A DNA stretch of 37,297 nucleotides from positions 1 through 37,297 of IMG/VR virus record IMGVR_UViG_3300043172_000583; one strand, 5' to 3'. The position numbers were made by a program, and so were the translations under genes. This stretch comes from a virus. The notes under the pieces were generated by a model. That model did not search any database, was not told where the DNA came from, and saw nothing but the letters and a program-made list of their open reading frames with translations. This document shows, one piece after another, positions 1 to 9,240 of this stretch. How positions within the stretch are numbered: position 1 is the first letter of the stretch; every line of letters begins with the position of its first letter.

Positions 1-58
1 CGTCATTTTTTATGCAATAGTAACCTTTGCCTTGATCTTTATATTTTATAATTTTCAT
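1..58 (-). CDS. 5' fragment of the tail-fibre-assembly-like gene (duplicate copy)
   Basis: This is the first 19 codons (MKIIKYKDQGKGYY...) of the gene that is complete at 36851-37228. It is present here only because of the 127-base end overlap. The ATG is at 58-56, four bases downstream of the tailspike stop. It should be counted once when the genome is circularised. Confidence 0.9.
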   Translation of the reverse strand, partial: MKIIKYKDQGKGYYCIKND

Positions 59-127
59 GGTTTATTTATGGTGTCCGGGTTTGCTTTCTAATTCACCACC
101 GCCTGAAAAAAGATATTGTGAAGTAGA
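1..127. repeat. terminal direct repeat, left copy (circular-contig overlap)
   Basis: These 127 bases are identical to 37171-37297. A length of exactly 127 equals a common assembler k-mer size, so this is most likely the overlap of a circular or circularly permuted assembly and not a biological terminal repeat. It makes the unique genome about 37,170 bp and joins the tailspike gene to the gene at 36851-37228. Confidence 0.95.
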
Positions 128-1807
128 GAAATTAGTGTGCGAAACGCTGATTGTATTCGCGTTTTGCACTGCGAAAGAATTATTGATTGATGCAGCAGAA
201 CCCGTTGACATTCCGATGAATCCTTGCCTGTAATCAGTCACGTTTTTAAATAGTATTCCTGTCATTGCTACAGTATCACCAGTGTGTGCTCCTCCAGCGA
301 CTTTGTAGGCTATCTTAAGATCAGACAACCACCATGATCCTTTACCAGCCCAATCGTTGGCTTGTTTAATAATATAAGTAGCCCTTGCCAGGACTGTAAT
401 ACCTAGCGCTGACGAGACAATAAAATCTTCAGTTGCACCGGTAGCACCTATATAAGTTTTTTCTTTCTGAATATGCTCATAAGTTGAATCAATAAAATTC
501 CCGCCTGAATCGACTTCAACTTTCCCGACTTCAGATGTTGAATCTCCCAGGCCCGTTACATCTTTCTGCATTTTAATGAAGAAACCTTCATTATCTACAT
601 CAAAGATATCATCAGCTAATTCTATAGGATCACCGTCAATTGTTGGGGTGACTGAAATAGTTGTTTTTGTTTTTTGGGTTGTATTATAAACAATCGCGCC
701 TTCTTTAAATAAATGACTTGCTGCGTTACCAGCGGCCCAAACCAAAAATCCAGCACTTGCAATGTCTGAAGTTCCTTCGAGATATATTGCCAGTTTTTTA
801 TTTCCATCGGAATCAGTACGGCAACCATACAAATGGGAATTTTCAAGAGCTTGACCGTTCACAGTATCGGTGGCTGAATTCCATTCTATATCAGGATTTG
901 GAATGTAAGTCGGGATATTATTACTGTTTACTGTTTCGAATGAATCGGCGGTGTATCCTATGTGGGTTGTATCTATGACGTCGAAAATTGGGTTTTTTTC
1001 TGTGAAATCAGTTACTCTTTGCGGTCCTGATAAGATTGTACATTCTATTGAAGTGAGAGAAACTACCACCCCTTTTATTAGAGTAACGCCCAAAGAAAAT
1101 ATGTCACTGCTACCTATAAAATCGAAATCAGTTCCAAATGCAAGTGTCCATCCTGCCGTTGCATCCTGGGTTATTTGCCAATAGTAAGTCATACCTACTA
1201 TTTTATTTGATGGGTTGTCTAAAGTGCTATCTTGATCGATTTCAAGAGTGTGAACAGTGGCTTTTGATAGATCGGTTGTCACATTTGCGGCGGGGGTAAG
1301 TGCGATAGTTCCAATATTTGAAACAACACCTCTTTCAATATCCCAATCTGCATCAATAGCCGTAGCCCCGGCCTTATTAGCTGTTATAAAATCACCTGTT
1401 TGTAAGATATGACCACCACTTGCAGAATTAAGTGTAAACCCTGTGGATACTTTGTATTTATCCCCGGCTGAACCTAAAGCGGGATAATCCCCGGCATTCG
1501 TGCTGCTGTCAAAATCACCTTTTAAATTAACTCCTGAACCGGTTGATTGTAAGCCGTCCTTTTCCCAAACTTGTACATCGTTCTTATCATCCAAAACAGC
1601 TTTGTATAATCCAGAAATATAAATCACAGGAAAACGCCCGAATTCATCTGCAAGAACAGGGTGCGCCTGTGGTATTGTTTCTGCTGAATCTGAATAACTG
1701 GCTTTGGGCGTTGTGGTTCCTGTCTCAAAAAAGTAATACTTAGCACCGTCGAACGGTTTGACATTTTGCCCATATGCGCTTGCTATTGGGCTTACGAAAA
1801 TTGACAT
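62..1807 (-). CDS. tailspike / tail fibre protein with head-binding N-terminus
   Basis: Predicted receptor-binding protein of 581 aa. Residues about 1-90 (MSIFVSPIASAYGQ..., with a GAKYYFFETGTTTPKA stretch and DEFGRFPVIYISG) have the pattern of the P22-tailspike-type head-binding domain shared by many podovirus spikes and fibres. A middle part around 100-160 (DYPALGSAGDKYKV, GDFITANKAG) and a following segment with YYWQITQDATAGW resemble small modules common in phage fibres. I see no recognisable glycan-hydrolase motif in the C-terminal half, so depolymerase activity is not supported. The stop lies next to the tail-assembly-like gene across the circle join, and the start overlaps the upstream ejection gene by one base (TAATG). 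The receptor is unknown. Confidence 0.8.
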   Translation of the reverse strand: MSIFVSPIASAYGQNVKPFDGAKYYFFETGTTTPKASYSDSAETIPQAHPVLADEFGRFPVIYISGLYKAVLDDKNDVQVWEKDGLQSTGSGVNLKGDFDSSTNAGDYPALGSAGDKYKVSTGFTLNSASGGHILQTGDFITANKAGATAIDADWDIERGVVSNIGTIALTPAANVTTDLSKATVHTLEIDQDSTLDNPSNKIVGMTYYWQITQDATAGWTLAFGTDFDFIGSSDIFSLGVTLIKGVVVSLTSIECTILSGPQRVTDFTEKNPIFDVIDTTHIGYTADSFETVNSNNIPTYIPNPDIEWNSATDTVNGQALENSHLYGCRTDSDGNKKLAIYLEGTSDIASAGFLVWAAGNAASHLFKEGAIVYNTTQKTKTTISVTPTIDGDPIELADDIFDVDNEGFFIKMQKDVTGLGDSTSEVGKVEVDSGGNFIDSTYEHIQKEKTYIGATGATEDFIVSSALGITVLARATYIIKQANDWAGKGSWWLSDLKIAYKVAGGAHTGDTVAMTGILFKNVTDYRQGFIGMSTGSAASINNSFAVQNANTISVSHTNFSTSQYLFSGGGELESKPGHHK

Positions 1808-4011
1808 TAGTTATCCTCGGTTTTTTGTTTGTTTAATATTTCATCTTTATATTGCTGTCTTACTGCTTGTACTGCTGTTGTAAGCCTTTTAATTATTAAT
1901 TGTTCTTTCCCTGGCTTCGCTTTTGAAAGTTGTAATAAAATATTTCTGACTGTTCTTGATTCGTAGTATCTAGCGGCCAGTCCTACTCCAACCGTACCAC
2001 CAATCCCCGCAACTGGACCGCCTAACATACTAGTCAATATTGAAGCGGTTGCAATTGGCATAATTTGAACACCTGTAGGCGGCATAAAGTTTGCGGTTTC
2101 TGAACCTCTTGTTAATTTAAGGGCTTTAGTCAAGGCGCTTAAAACCTTTTTATCTTCATTATTAAAGATGATACCGGTTTGATTTTCCAGTTTTTTGATA
2201 CTGGTTAAAAACTTGGCTGTTGATAATTCCTCTAATCCACCTGACATTTTAGCAGCTCTTTGCATTACTGCAATTTTAGCATGGTTTTTGCCTTTAGGGG
2301 TTAAACTTTTATAGAGTAGTTTAATTTCACTACGGTTTTTACTAAATAAAAGTTTATCGATAACTTCGGGTTTGAATTCCCCACTTTTTAGAATCGATTT
2401 AAGTGCGGTTCCCTTCATTTCTTTCATTCCAAGAGAAAGTTTTTTATTTGCCACTTTCCATTTTGTGAAGTCTCGACGTTCCCCGTTTTCTTTTATGAAG
2501 TTTCCCATGTCTTCATTAACAGCCTTGTATATTTTATTCAGTTGTTTTTCTGCTGTATTCCTTACCGTTGCCATATCTTGACTGGCTAATTTTGAACCTA
2601 ATTCTTTTCTAAGTTCTTCAATATTTCCAAGGTTGCTATTTTGGAAAGCGTCACCGTATTCTGTAAGAACATCAATAGCCTTTTGTGCTTCCTTGGTTCT
2701 TCTTTTGGAAAGTTCTTCGATCCCTTCTTTTATCGCTTTGTTAGTATTTTTTACGGGGACTATTACGGTTGTATCTGCCATTCGCTCAATGACTTCGTTT
2801 TTCATTCCTGCATATTTCCGGACATCAGCACCATGTTTTTTTAATACGTCCTTCATCACTTCATCAGAGGCATTGGCGACGTCATCGGCTCCGAATTGAC
2901 GAAAGACATCTTTTACAGCTTCGACTCGTTGTTCTTGCTGAGCTGCTTTTTTTATTCCTGACCCAAACGGCACTTTTTCACCGATTGATTGAATATTTTT
3001 CCCGATAAAAGTTTTAGGTGGTAAAACATCAGAGGTTAGGGGCACTATACCCGCTTTTTCTGCTTCTTTTACTACTTTCTGCACTGGTGAAGGGGTCTTG
3101 TCTAATACACCTTTTACACGCCCTTTTGCACCACTTAAAGCCCTACCAGCAAATTCGGTAGCTCCTGCAATTGGTATTTGTTCAACGTCAAAATCACCAC
3201 CCATTGCCGCCTGACTTCCTTCAATTGCTGCCTGCGTCATCATTGCACTTGCTGCTGCGTAAATCATTTTTGCACCTTTGGCCGGGGCTGTGGCGGCGAA
3301 TGATAGACCAGTCAAGATTGCCCGTTTTGCGTCACTCGGTTGTAATCCTGGCTTGATAGCATATTCTTTTCCATCTTTGGCAGACTTGAAGATATAATTA
3401 CCTTTTTTATCTTGTCTAATTTCTATACCAGGACTGTTGTTTTTTAATATCTTGACTGATTCTTCAGGGGTAGTAGCCATTAAGCCAACTGCGTTTTGAA
3501 ATCCTTCCATCGATATATCATCGATTTCAGGCATATTATACCAATCTTCCATTGCATCAGTTTCTGCTGTTCTTTTATCCCCGCCAGTGACTAAATCAGA
3601 TACATATTCTCCTATACTCGGTTTTTCTTCAGGTGGTTTATAAAATGGAACTGTGATTTCTTGGAACAATCTTTCTTCGCTTTTTGGTAGTTGAATCTGT
3701 CCGGATGAAACACCACGCTTAAATAATTCTGATTGTTCCGGGGTATATTCATTTGATTTAAATTTTCTGATTGCCTCTGATATTTTCGGGTCTATTCGTT
3801 CGGACTGCTGGCCTCTTGTTAAATATTGGCTCACTGGTTGTGCTGAAAAGTCTGTTCCTGGGTCAACTTGTTGCGGTTGATCTTCCAAGCTTCTAACGCC
3901 TTGAGGCAATGCCACTGAACCCGTATTAATACCCCGTTCGTAAATGCTCTTTAGGTTGTCGGGCATTGTTCCTGATTTATATGAAGCGTACAAACTATCT
4001 TCTCTACCCAT
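1807..4011 (-). CDS. DNA ejection protein, P22 gp16-like position
   Basis: A 734-aa protein third in the ejection trio, just before the tailspike, which is where P22 gp16 (a protein released into the host at infection) lies. Two short N-terminal segments, about residues 7-38 (ASYKSG...YERGINTGSVALPQG) and 85-112 (FKSNEYTPEQSELFKRG, GQIQLPKS), look like an internal duplication. There are Ala/Gly-rich hydrophobic patches near residues 232-258 and near 650-685 (ILTSMLGGPVAGIGG), possible membrane-active segments, and long charged helical stretches between. It is longer than P22 gp16 (609 aa). Function comes mainly from position and composition, so homology is moderate. Confidence 0.7.
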   Translation of the reverse strand: MGREDSLYASYKSGTMPDNLKSIYERGINTGSVALPQGVRSLEDQPQQVDPGTDFSAQPVSQYLTRGQQSERIDPKISEAIRKFKSNEYTPEQSELFKRGVSSGQIQLPKSEERLFQEITVPFYKPPEEKPSIGEYVSDLVTGGDKRTAETDAMEDWYNMPEIDDISMEGFQNAVGLMATTPEESVKILKNNSPGIEIRQDKKGNYIFKSAKDGKEYAIKPGLQPSDAKRAILTGLSFAATAPAKGAKMIYAAASAMMTQAAIEGSQAAMGGDFDVEQIPIAGATEFAGRALSGAKGRVKGVLDKTPSPVQKVVKEAEKAGIVPLTSDVLPPKTFIGKNIQSIGEKVPFGSGIKKAAQQEQRVEAVKDVFRQFGADDVANASDEVMKDVLKKHGADVRKYAGMKNEVIERMADTTVIVPVKNTNKAIKEGIEELSKRRTKEAQKAIDVLTEYGDAFQNSNLGNIEELRKELGSKLASQDMATVRNTAEKQLNKIYKAVNEDMGNFIKENGERRDFTKWKVANKKLSLGMKEMKGTALKSILKSGEFKPEVIDKLLFSKNRSEIKLLYKSLTPKGKNHAKIAVMQRAAKMSGGLEELSTAKFLTSIKKLENQTGIIFNNEDKKVLSALTKALKLTRGSETANFMPPTGVQIMPIATASILTSMLGGPVAGIGGTVGVGLAARYYESRTVRNILLQLSKAKPGKEQLIIKRLTTAVQAVRQQYKDEILNKQKTEDN

Positions 4012-5358
4012 TTATAATCCTAAAAGATTCATTTCATCTTGACTTAATGGCTGTGTATTCGGTTGTGTTGGGGCTTCTGCAACTGGTTCAACTTGTGTTT
4101 CTGCATCCTTAGGAACTTCGTGATAGTCTTCTTCCTCGGGGACGGAATAAAAAACGCTGTCAGGATTTAATTTATATCTTTTTGCCTCTTTCATGAGTTT
4201 TTCTCTTACTGCTTTTTCCTTAATTTTTACAGCACCAAATAAATTTTTGGATTGTTTTCTAAAATCTGCCCGTTGTACTGGATTTAAAAATTTACCACTT
4301 CTAAGTTTATTATATTGGTTCATGATGATATCAGGGACACCAGCGGCATTTTTAGCGGTGGCATATTCCCCCTCTCTAACCACTGAACCAGGGTCAAGCA
4401 TTTTCATATAATTGAATACTAAAGCAATATCCCCTGCTGCTGTTGGGTCGATTGATTTTATCTTTCTATATGATTCCTGTACTTTTTGAAAATCTTCCGT
4501 TTCTCTTGAATATTCCTTTCTTAGACTCTGCTCTAATTCAAACTTTTTACTAGCGATCATTTCTGTATTTTCCGGAGGTATTGCTTCTATCTGAGCAATT
4601 AAAACGCCGTATTCTTCACCGAAATCTTTATCTGCTTTCATTACGATTGATATTTGTTTGTTTGATAAATCTAAATCCTTCAACGCTTTTATTTTGTTCA
4701 AACGTTTCATTTCTAATTCTAATTTTTGTAATTTAGTGTCTTCTATTGGTCGAGTGATTATTTTATTTAGATAACCAGTTTCTACCCTATCATTTATTAT
4801 TTCTTGGGCTTCATTTTGTAGATTTTCATCACCTTCGAGTTTATCTCTTAAGCCTCTTGTATTTGATGCGTCGCCGCCCCTGCTTTCAACGAGTTCAATT
4901 TGTCTGTTTACTATACTGATTTGCTCGTTTATTGGTTTTCCTTTTATTTTTTTTGCGAGGAAAACCGATTCTTTTAAAAATCGTGCATCTGTCTTTTGCT
5001 TTTCAGCCGTTACTTTCCGGGCTTCTTCTGAAACTTTACGCTTTTCACCAGCTTCAATATTTTTAATTTCATTAGCACCACGCCCTAAATTTTGGATTGC
5101 CAACGCTGCCTTCGGATCAATACCAGATAATTCTTGAAAGGCTACCGGATCAGATACAGCTCTTCTTTTTAAGTCTGCTAATTTTTCATCATATTCGCGT
5201 TGCTTCTGTTCATTGCTTATTTGCCTTTCCCGGTTTTCGTTCCGCTGTTCATACTGTTCAGATTGTCTTTGCATCCCTTTGACTTGACTGTATGCCTGCA
5301 AGCCCTGTTGCAATAGTTTTGAATAATCGACGCCGTAAACCGGTTGTATTCGTGCCAT
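4012..5358 (-). CDS. DNA ejection protein, P22 gp20-like position
   Basis: A 448-aa, strongly charged and helical protein. Residues 1-60 (MARIQPVYGVDYSKLLQQGL, then a Gln/Glu/Arg-rich stretch with QRQSEQYEQRNENRERQ) predict a coiled coil. The opening pattern 'yskll.qGl.ay' is frequent in phage internal virion proteins. Length is close to P22 gp20 (471 aa) and the gene lies between gp7-like and gp16-like genes with no gap (the next gene starts on the adjacent base). The C-terminus is Pro/Glu/Gln-rich. The role in the DNA-ejection conduit is inferred from order. Confidence 0.7.
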   Translation of the reverse strand: MARIQPVYGVDYSKLLQQGLQAYSQVKGMQRQSEQYEQRNENRERQISNEQKQREYDEKLADLKRRAVSDPVAFQELSGIDPKAALAIQNLGRGANEIKNIEAGEKRKVSEEARKVTAEKQKTDARFLKESVFLAKKIKGKPINEQISIVNRQIELVESRGGDASNTRGLRDKLEGDENLQNEAQEIINDRVETGYLNKIITRPIEDTKLQKLELEMKRLNKIKALKDLDLSNKQISIVMKADKDFGEEYGVLIAQIEAIPPENTEMIASKKFELEQSLRKEYSRETEDFQKVQESYRKIKSIDPTAAGDIALVFNYMKMLDPGSVVREGEYATAKNAAGVPDIIMNQYNKLRSGKFLNPVQRADFRKQSKNLFGAVKIKEKAVREKLMKEAKRYKLNPDSVFYSVPEEEDYHEVPKDAETQVEPVAEAPTQPNTQPLSQDEMNLLGL

Positions 5359-5412
5359 GGTTAAACCTTTTTATTATCATTAAAATTGCTTACTACCTTC
5401 ATCCTTGCTAAT

Positions 5413-6177
5413 TCATCTGTTACTGTCTCCGCTTATAGGGCGTTGGCCTTTAGTCCCCCCCGAGGTCACGTCACTTACCCTAATAGCTGCCTCTTTTTTT
5501 AATCTCTTGGCTTCTGCTGCTGCTGCTGCCTCTGCTTTATGCTTAGCTGCAAAGTCAATAACACCCTTATCCTGACCTGTTTGAATATATTCAGGTTGTT
5601 GACTTATTTGAGCTGCTGTTTGTGAAGCTTCTAAACCTTGACCGCTCAATCCTGATAGTCTTCTGAACTGGTTATCATAATCGGTTTGTGCCCTTCCGAA
5701 AGCCTGATCTTGAAGCGCGGTTCTGACATTACCGCCACCTAAACCACCGATTGCGGCTGAACTTCTCAACAATGCTTTTTCTTGACGATCTCTTAAAAAC
5801 TTTTGTCCTGGGGATTCTGAAAACCTTTTCATTGCCTGATTTTGCTCTTGTGATCCTGACAATCCCAATAGAGCCTGTTGTTCTTCAGATGCTCTCTGTC
5901 CGGCTGTTCCATATGGCTTTAACCTTCCAAGATTTTCTTGTCTTAATCCTTCAAACCTTCCTTGAACCTGTGCATTGATTGCGTCTTCACGGTCACGCCT
6001 TGACTGGCTTGCTACTCCGTATACATCTTCATGTTGTGATTGAGTTAACGCCCTATCTCTTGCATCTGACTTTGCATTTGCCTTGTTCGCATCCCTTTGC
6101 GCTTTTGTGTTTTGCTGTTGGGCCATATATCCAGTAACTACAGCGGCCCCACCTACTGCGACGGCTCCCCAACTCAT
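5413..6177 (-). CDS. DNA ejection protein, P22 gp7-like
   Basis: A 254-aa protein with a short hydrophobic N-terminus (MSWGAVAVGGAAVVTGYMA) followed by a charged Gln/Arg-rich helix. Residues about 120-185 carry the pattern ESPGQKFLRDRQEKAL, SSAAIGGLGGGN, then DNQFRRLSGLSGQG. This pattern is very common in phage DNA-transfer proteins of the gp7 type. It is first of three consecutive ejection genes, as in P22. The start overlaps the cupin gene stop by ATGA. The C-terminus is Ala-rich (AAAAAEAKR). P22 gp7 is 229 aa, so length fits. Confidence 0.8.
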   Translation of the reverse strand: MSWGAVAVGGAAVVTGYMAQQQNTKAQRDANKANAKSDARDRALTQSQHEDVYGVASQSRRDREDAINAQVQGRFEGLRQENLGRLKPYGTAGQRASEEQQALLGLSGSQEQNQAMKRFSESPGQKFLRDRQEKALLRSSAAIGGLGGGNVRTALQDQAFGRAQTDYDNQFRRLSGLSGQGLEASQTAAQISQQPEYIQTGQDKGVIDFAAKHKAEAAAAAEAKRLKKEAAIRVSDVTSGGTKGQRPISGDSNR

Positions 6178-6638
6178 AACAATTCCCCCACTTCCAAATT
6201 AATTAATAATCGTTCTTCTTCAAATGTTAATATTAATTCCTTTTCAAGAATATCAAGATTTGTTTCAGTGGTTGCATGTATTGTTGACCAAACCATATCC
6301 TCGAGAATCCAAAGGACTTTTTTAACACCTTCTTTGCTGACAAACATATCAGGGGCCGATATTTCCTTATATTCACCGTCAATCATGACGTTAGCCCTGC
6401 CAGAATGCACTATATTAAAGTGCTCAGTTTTATGTGTCTTGCCAATAACAAAGGTTCCTTTGGGCATAAAGATCGTCCTGACGTATATTCCAGGTGTAAA
6501 ATCATGAACAAGGGGTAAATCAATTTGATCTTCCTTTAATAAATTATCTTGCAAATTTAGAAGATACTTTCGATAACCATTTAAGAATTCTTCTTCTGTT
6601 AATTGATTTTCTTGAATTATTTGTATTGGCTTGTTCAT
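6174..6638 (-). CDS. cupin-fold phage protein of the tail module
   Basis: A 154-aa protein with a conserved double-stranded beta-helix pattern: GTFVIGKTHKTEHFNIVHSG, then a MIDGEYKEISAP turn, then DMVWSTIHATTETNLD. The HKTEH histidines and the later TIHAT histidine match cupin metal-ligand spacing. Proteins of this pattern recur among podovirus tail genes, where the role is not established (virion-associated enzyme or assembly factor are both possible). It overlaps its neighbours by ATGA at both ends, so it is translated with the tail genes. Confidence 0.7.
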   Translation of the reverse strand: MNKPIQIIQENQLTEEEFLNGYRKYLLNLQDNLLKEDQIDLPLVHDFTPGIYVRTIFMPKGTFVIGKTHKTEHFNIVHSGRANVMIDGEYKEISAPDMFVSKEGVKKVLWILEDMVWSTIHATTETNLDILEKELILTFEEERLLINLEVGELL

Positions 6639-6856
6639 ATTTTTAAAGCTCCTGAAGTTCTTAGACTTGCAAGTAATTCGTTTATTTTAGCTGTATTGTT
6701 GGCTGTACTTGATACCGTTATATCATCAATGGCTTCCATTTGATCGGGTATTAGCAATGCAACATCAACTAAAAACCTGTGATTCCTTTTTGTTAAATTT
6801 CCATCCTTATCAACATAAGGCTCTGTCCTTTTCGGAGGAATTAGATTATTGGACAA
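6635..6856 (-). CDS. small tail-module protein, unknown function
   Basis: A 73-aa protein beginning MSNNLIPPKRTEPYVDKDGN and then a helical segment (ALLIPDQMEAIDDI, KINELLASLRTSGAL). It overlaps the gp10-like gene by 11 bases and the cupin gene by ATGA. P22 has its tail needle (gp26, 233 aa, trimeric coiled coil) after gp10. This gene occupies that slot but is far too short for a needle, so only a small virion or plug role is conceivable. No family recognised. Confidence 0.65.
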   Translation of the reverse strand: MSNNLIPPKRTEPYVDKDGNLTKRNHRFLVDVALLIPDQMEAIDDITVSSTANNTAKINELLASLRTSGALKI

Positions 6857-8306
6857 TTTCTACCTCCGCTATGATTTTAATAAAAACCACCTGCACTGGA
6901 TCCGAAACTTTAAAACTCCAAACTCTATTAGCAGGTACTCTTCCCAACCTTCTCCAAACTGTTCGCCGTAAATATTCGCCAATTTTCCCTATAGGTCTCC
7001 AGAATTCACCTATCCAAGTCCGGGCGCCATCGTTTGAGAATTCCATCATTACCTGTGGGTCTGATCCTTGCCCGGTAATCAATCCTACTCCTGAGTTTAC
7101 AACCAGTTCCAACTTGCTAACAATTAATGAGCTGCTTTTTTCTGATAGCGGGCCGGTTGTTTTTAGCCTTAAAATTGTATTGCCATATTCAGTATAAGTA
7201 TCAGGATCAAGATAGCCAATACGCCCGTCAATGATGTCAGAAACGATCAATTTGTTATAAATATTATTGATGGTACTCACACGCCAAGCATTATCTGATA
7301 TCCCTGATTGTTGTTCTAACCAGATTGAACGCCCTGTTAATTTGCTTGCTGTTATATTGAATACAAATGTTTTCGGGTCAACGTTGATTGATTCCAGGGT
7401 AAAGCCAACAAATGAGAAACCATTCAATGAGTAAGTGAAAGAAAAAGACTTTGATATCTCTTCTACTGTGAATTTTTGGATTTCTTGATCAATTGCATCA
7501 GTGCTGATATTTTCCGGTTCTGCTGTTTCTCCCGCTCTCAATACTGTTGTTTTCTCGTTAACCCCACCGCCTAAAAAATAGAACGATCCTTCCCATTCGA
7601 TCGGTGAATATTTTGAATGAGTCCCTTTTTCATAACTGGCGCCTGGGATTCTTTGAAAAGGAAAACCGGAACCGCCAACATTTTGAAAAGGTTCAGTGTT
7701 ATCTATTTTTAATATGAACAATTCATCATAATTAACATGGCACCCGATAATAGGACCGGGTGCAAGCTCAGCGGTTCCAAAATCCAGGGCATCATAAGTT
7801 AATGGATCATTAAGGGCTGAATTGAAAAATACATTTGTGTTTGTTTCTGTGAAGATGTAAAAACCATCTTTAAAGCAAACACTATCAGAGGTACGAAAAT
7901 CAACATCAGTAATTTGTACTAATGTGTCCGTTGTAGCGTTATAAACATACGCATTACCACCAGGGACAAGTATAACCAGTTTTTCGCCGTTATGAGCTGT
8001 TTTGATACGAACATCACCGGTAATTGTACCGATTGAAGTTTTAACCCCGAATTGATCAATAGAATAAAGAGTCTGAGCTGATACAGCATAGTAAACCCCA
8101 GCCATTACTGCCGATCCTCTTGATTTATCGATACCAAGATCAGAAAATGAAACGATTCCAGGAGTACCAAAAAGGGCTGTTTCATTTAATGATTGTTCTC
8201 TTGCCACGGCTGCAAATAGATTAATACAGCGCTGTGCTGAGAATTGTAGCGCTGTGCTTTCGTATGATCCTAATCCTAATGGTATTTGTATTTTTTGCTG
8301 TGTCAT
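6846..8306 (-). CDS. packaged-DNA stabilisation / tail hub protein, P22 gp10-like
   Basis: A 486-aa protein matching P22 gp10 (472 aa), which closes the portal-gp4 channel and carries the needle. Features seen: N-terminal IPLGLGSYESTALQFSAQRC and LFGTPGIVSFSDLG, then repeated beta-strand motifs (LVILVPGGNAYVYNA, FYFLGGGVNEKTTVLRAGE) and a C-terminal segment on surface mechanics (MMEFSNDGARTWIGEFWRPI, RRTVWRRLGRVPANRVWSF). That C-terminal pattern is typical of gp10-type hub proteins. It follows the gp4-like and small structural genes, as expected for this module. Confidence 0.85.
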   Translation of the reverse strand: MTQQKIQIPLGLGSYESTALQFSAQRCINLFAAVAREQSLNETALFGTPGIVSFSDLGIDKSRGSAVMAGVYYAVSAQTLYSIDQFGVKTSIGTITGDVRIKTAHNGEKLVILVPGGNAYVYNATTDTLVQITDVDFRTSDSVCFKDGFYIFTETNTNVFFNSALNDPLTYDALDFGTAELAPGPIIGCHVNYDELFILKIDNTEPFQNVGGSGFPFQRIPGASYEKGTHSKYSPIEWEGSFYFLGGGVNEKTTVLRAGETAEPENISTDAIDQEIQKFTVEEISKSFSFTYSLNGFSFVGFTLESINVDPKTFVFNITASKLTGRSIWLEQQSGISDNAWRVSTINNIYNKLIVSDIIDGRIGYLDPDTYTEYGNTILRLKTTGPLSEKSSSLIVSKLELVVNSGVGLITGQGSDPQVMMEFSNDGARTWIGEFWRPIGKIGEYLRRTVWRRLGRVPANRVWSFKVSDPVQVVFIKIIAEVEIVQ

Positions 8307-8308
8307 AA

Positions 8309-8752
8309 TTAGTTATAGTGCATCATCATACGTGCAAGTTTATCGGTTCCTGCTGTCACTGATTGCATACAGTGGCCGCATTCGTGAAAGTGTGCATCTA
8401 TAGCGTTTATAGTCCCGCCCGGTGGTTCTGCGTTCGTCATGTCTACTCTTCCAGCTTGTGTTGCAGAAGCTCTACACCAATAACCCCTAGTTGAAGCTGT
8501 GGAATCCTGCAACAAAACATCTGCTATTCCTTGAAAAATTACCAGAACTTCTTCACCGTCTGGGATTCCGTCGTCATAAATAACGCCAACAATGTCAGGT
8601 TCGTCAGCGCCAACTAAATTAACCCCGAAATCAACACTTGCTTCAGTGTTTACCATTGATCCTTTAACTGATGGAGCGCCGGTTTTATTTATGAAGTATG
8701 TTCCTATTCCACCCTCTGGAGTAAACCTTATTGAATGGTTTCCTAATTTCAT
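8309..8752 (-). CDS. small structural protein, decoration-like
   Basis: A 147-aa beta-rich protein opening with MKLGNHSIRFTPEGGIGTYF, then GAPSVKGSMVNTEA, VGVIYDDGIPDGEEVLVIFQG and a C-terminal HFHECGHCMQSVTAGTDKLA. The 'vkGsvv...GViyd.Gi.dG..v.vv..G.a.vl' pattern recurs in phage structural proteins, some of them head-decoration-like. The HFHECGHC cluster contains three His and two Cys and could bind metal, but HExxH is absent. It overlaps the upstream gene by ATGA. Confidence 0.65.
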   Translation of the reverse strand: MKLGNHSIRFTPEGGIGTYFINKTGAPSVKGSMVNTEASVDFGVNLVGADEPDIVGVIYDDGIPDGEEVLVIFQGIADVLLQDSTASTRGYWCRASATQAGRVDMTNAEPPGGTINAIDAHFHECGHCMQSVTAGTDKLARMMMHYN

Positions 8753-9240
8753 AAAAACACCAATGAAGACCCTTTTCCCAAAGGAGTATATTCAAAGTAA
8801 ACGCCCATTGTAAAATCAACGGGTGCGTCCGTTGTTGTTGCATAAAATCTTAAAAATGTGTCAACACCATTTTCCTGGATAACTGTAAAAGGTCTGCCTG
8901 CAAACCTGTCATCTGTGATTTCTACCACTTTGGGAGTAGAAGCATTTACGGCTGTATAAATCTGAGCCGCAACTTTATCCTTCGCAAAATAACTACCCTT
9001 TTCAAAGCCAGATAACACAGCACCATCGGCAGTTAAATCTTCTTCCCCGTTAGCAGAGAATACAGTTGCATAAACCCCGGTTAAATTGACTAATGTTGTG
9101 ATTGCTTCCAAAATAGCATATTGTGACACAATTAAACACTGACCTTTAACCTTGGCTATATCTGCAGACAGCGCCCCGTTTCCTGTTATTCTAATAGATT
9201 TATATATTTTAATGGTTTCTTTTTCGCCGTTTATTTTCAT
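8749..9240 (-). CDS. hypothetical virion-associated protein
   Basis: A 163-aa, mostly beta-predicted protein (MKINGEKETIKIYKSI; later FAGRPFTVIQENGVDTF and TMGVYFEYTPLGKG) with no family I recognise. It sits in an unbroken run of overlapping genes between gp4-like and gp10-like proteins (ATGA overlaps on both sides), which argues for a tail or head-completion role. Confidence 0.6.
   Translation of the reverse strand: MKINGEKETIKIYKSIRITGNGALSADIAKVKGQCLIVSQYAILEAITTLVNLTGVYATVFSANGEEDLTADGAVLSGFEKGSYFAKDKVAAQIYTAVNASTPKVVEITDDRFAGRPFTVIQENGVDTFLRFYATTTDAPVDFTMGVYFEYTPLGKGSSLVFL

Noticed and set aside
62-1807. Diversity-generating retroelement acting on the tailspike
   Set aside because: No reverse transcriptase gene or template repeat is visible anywhere in the window.
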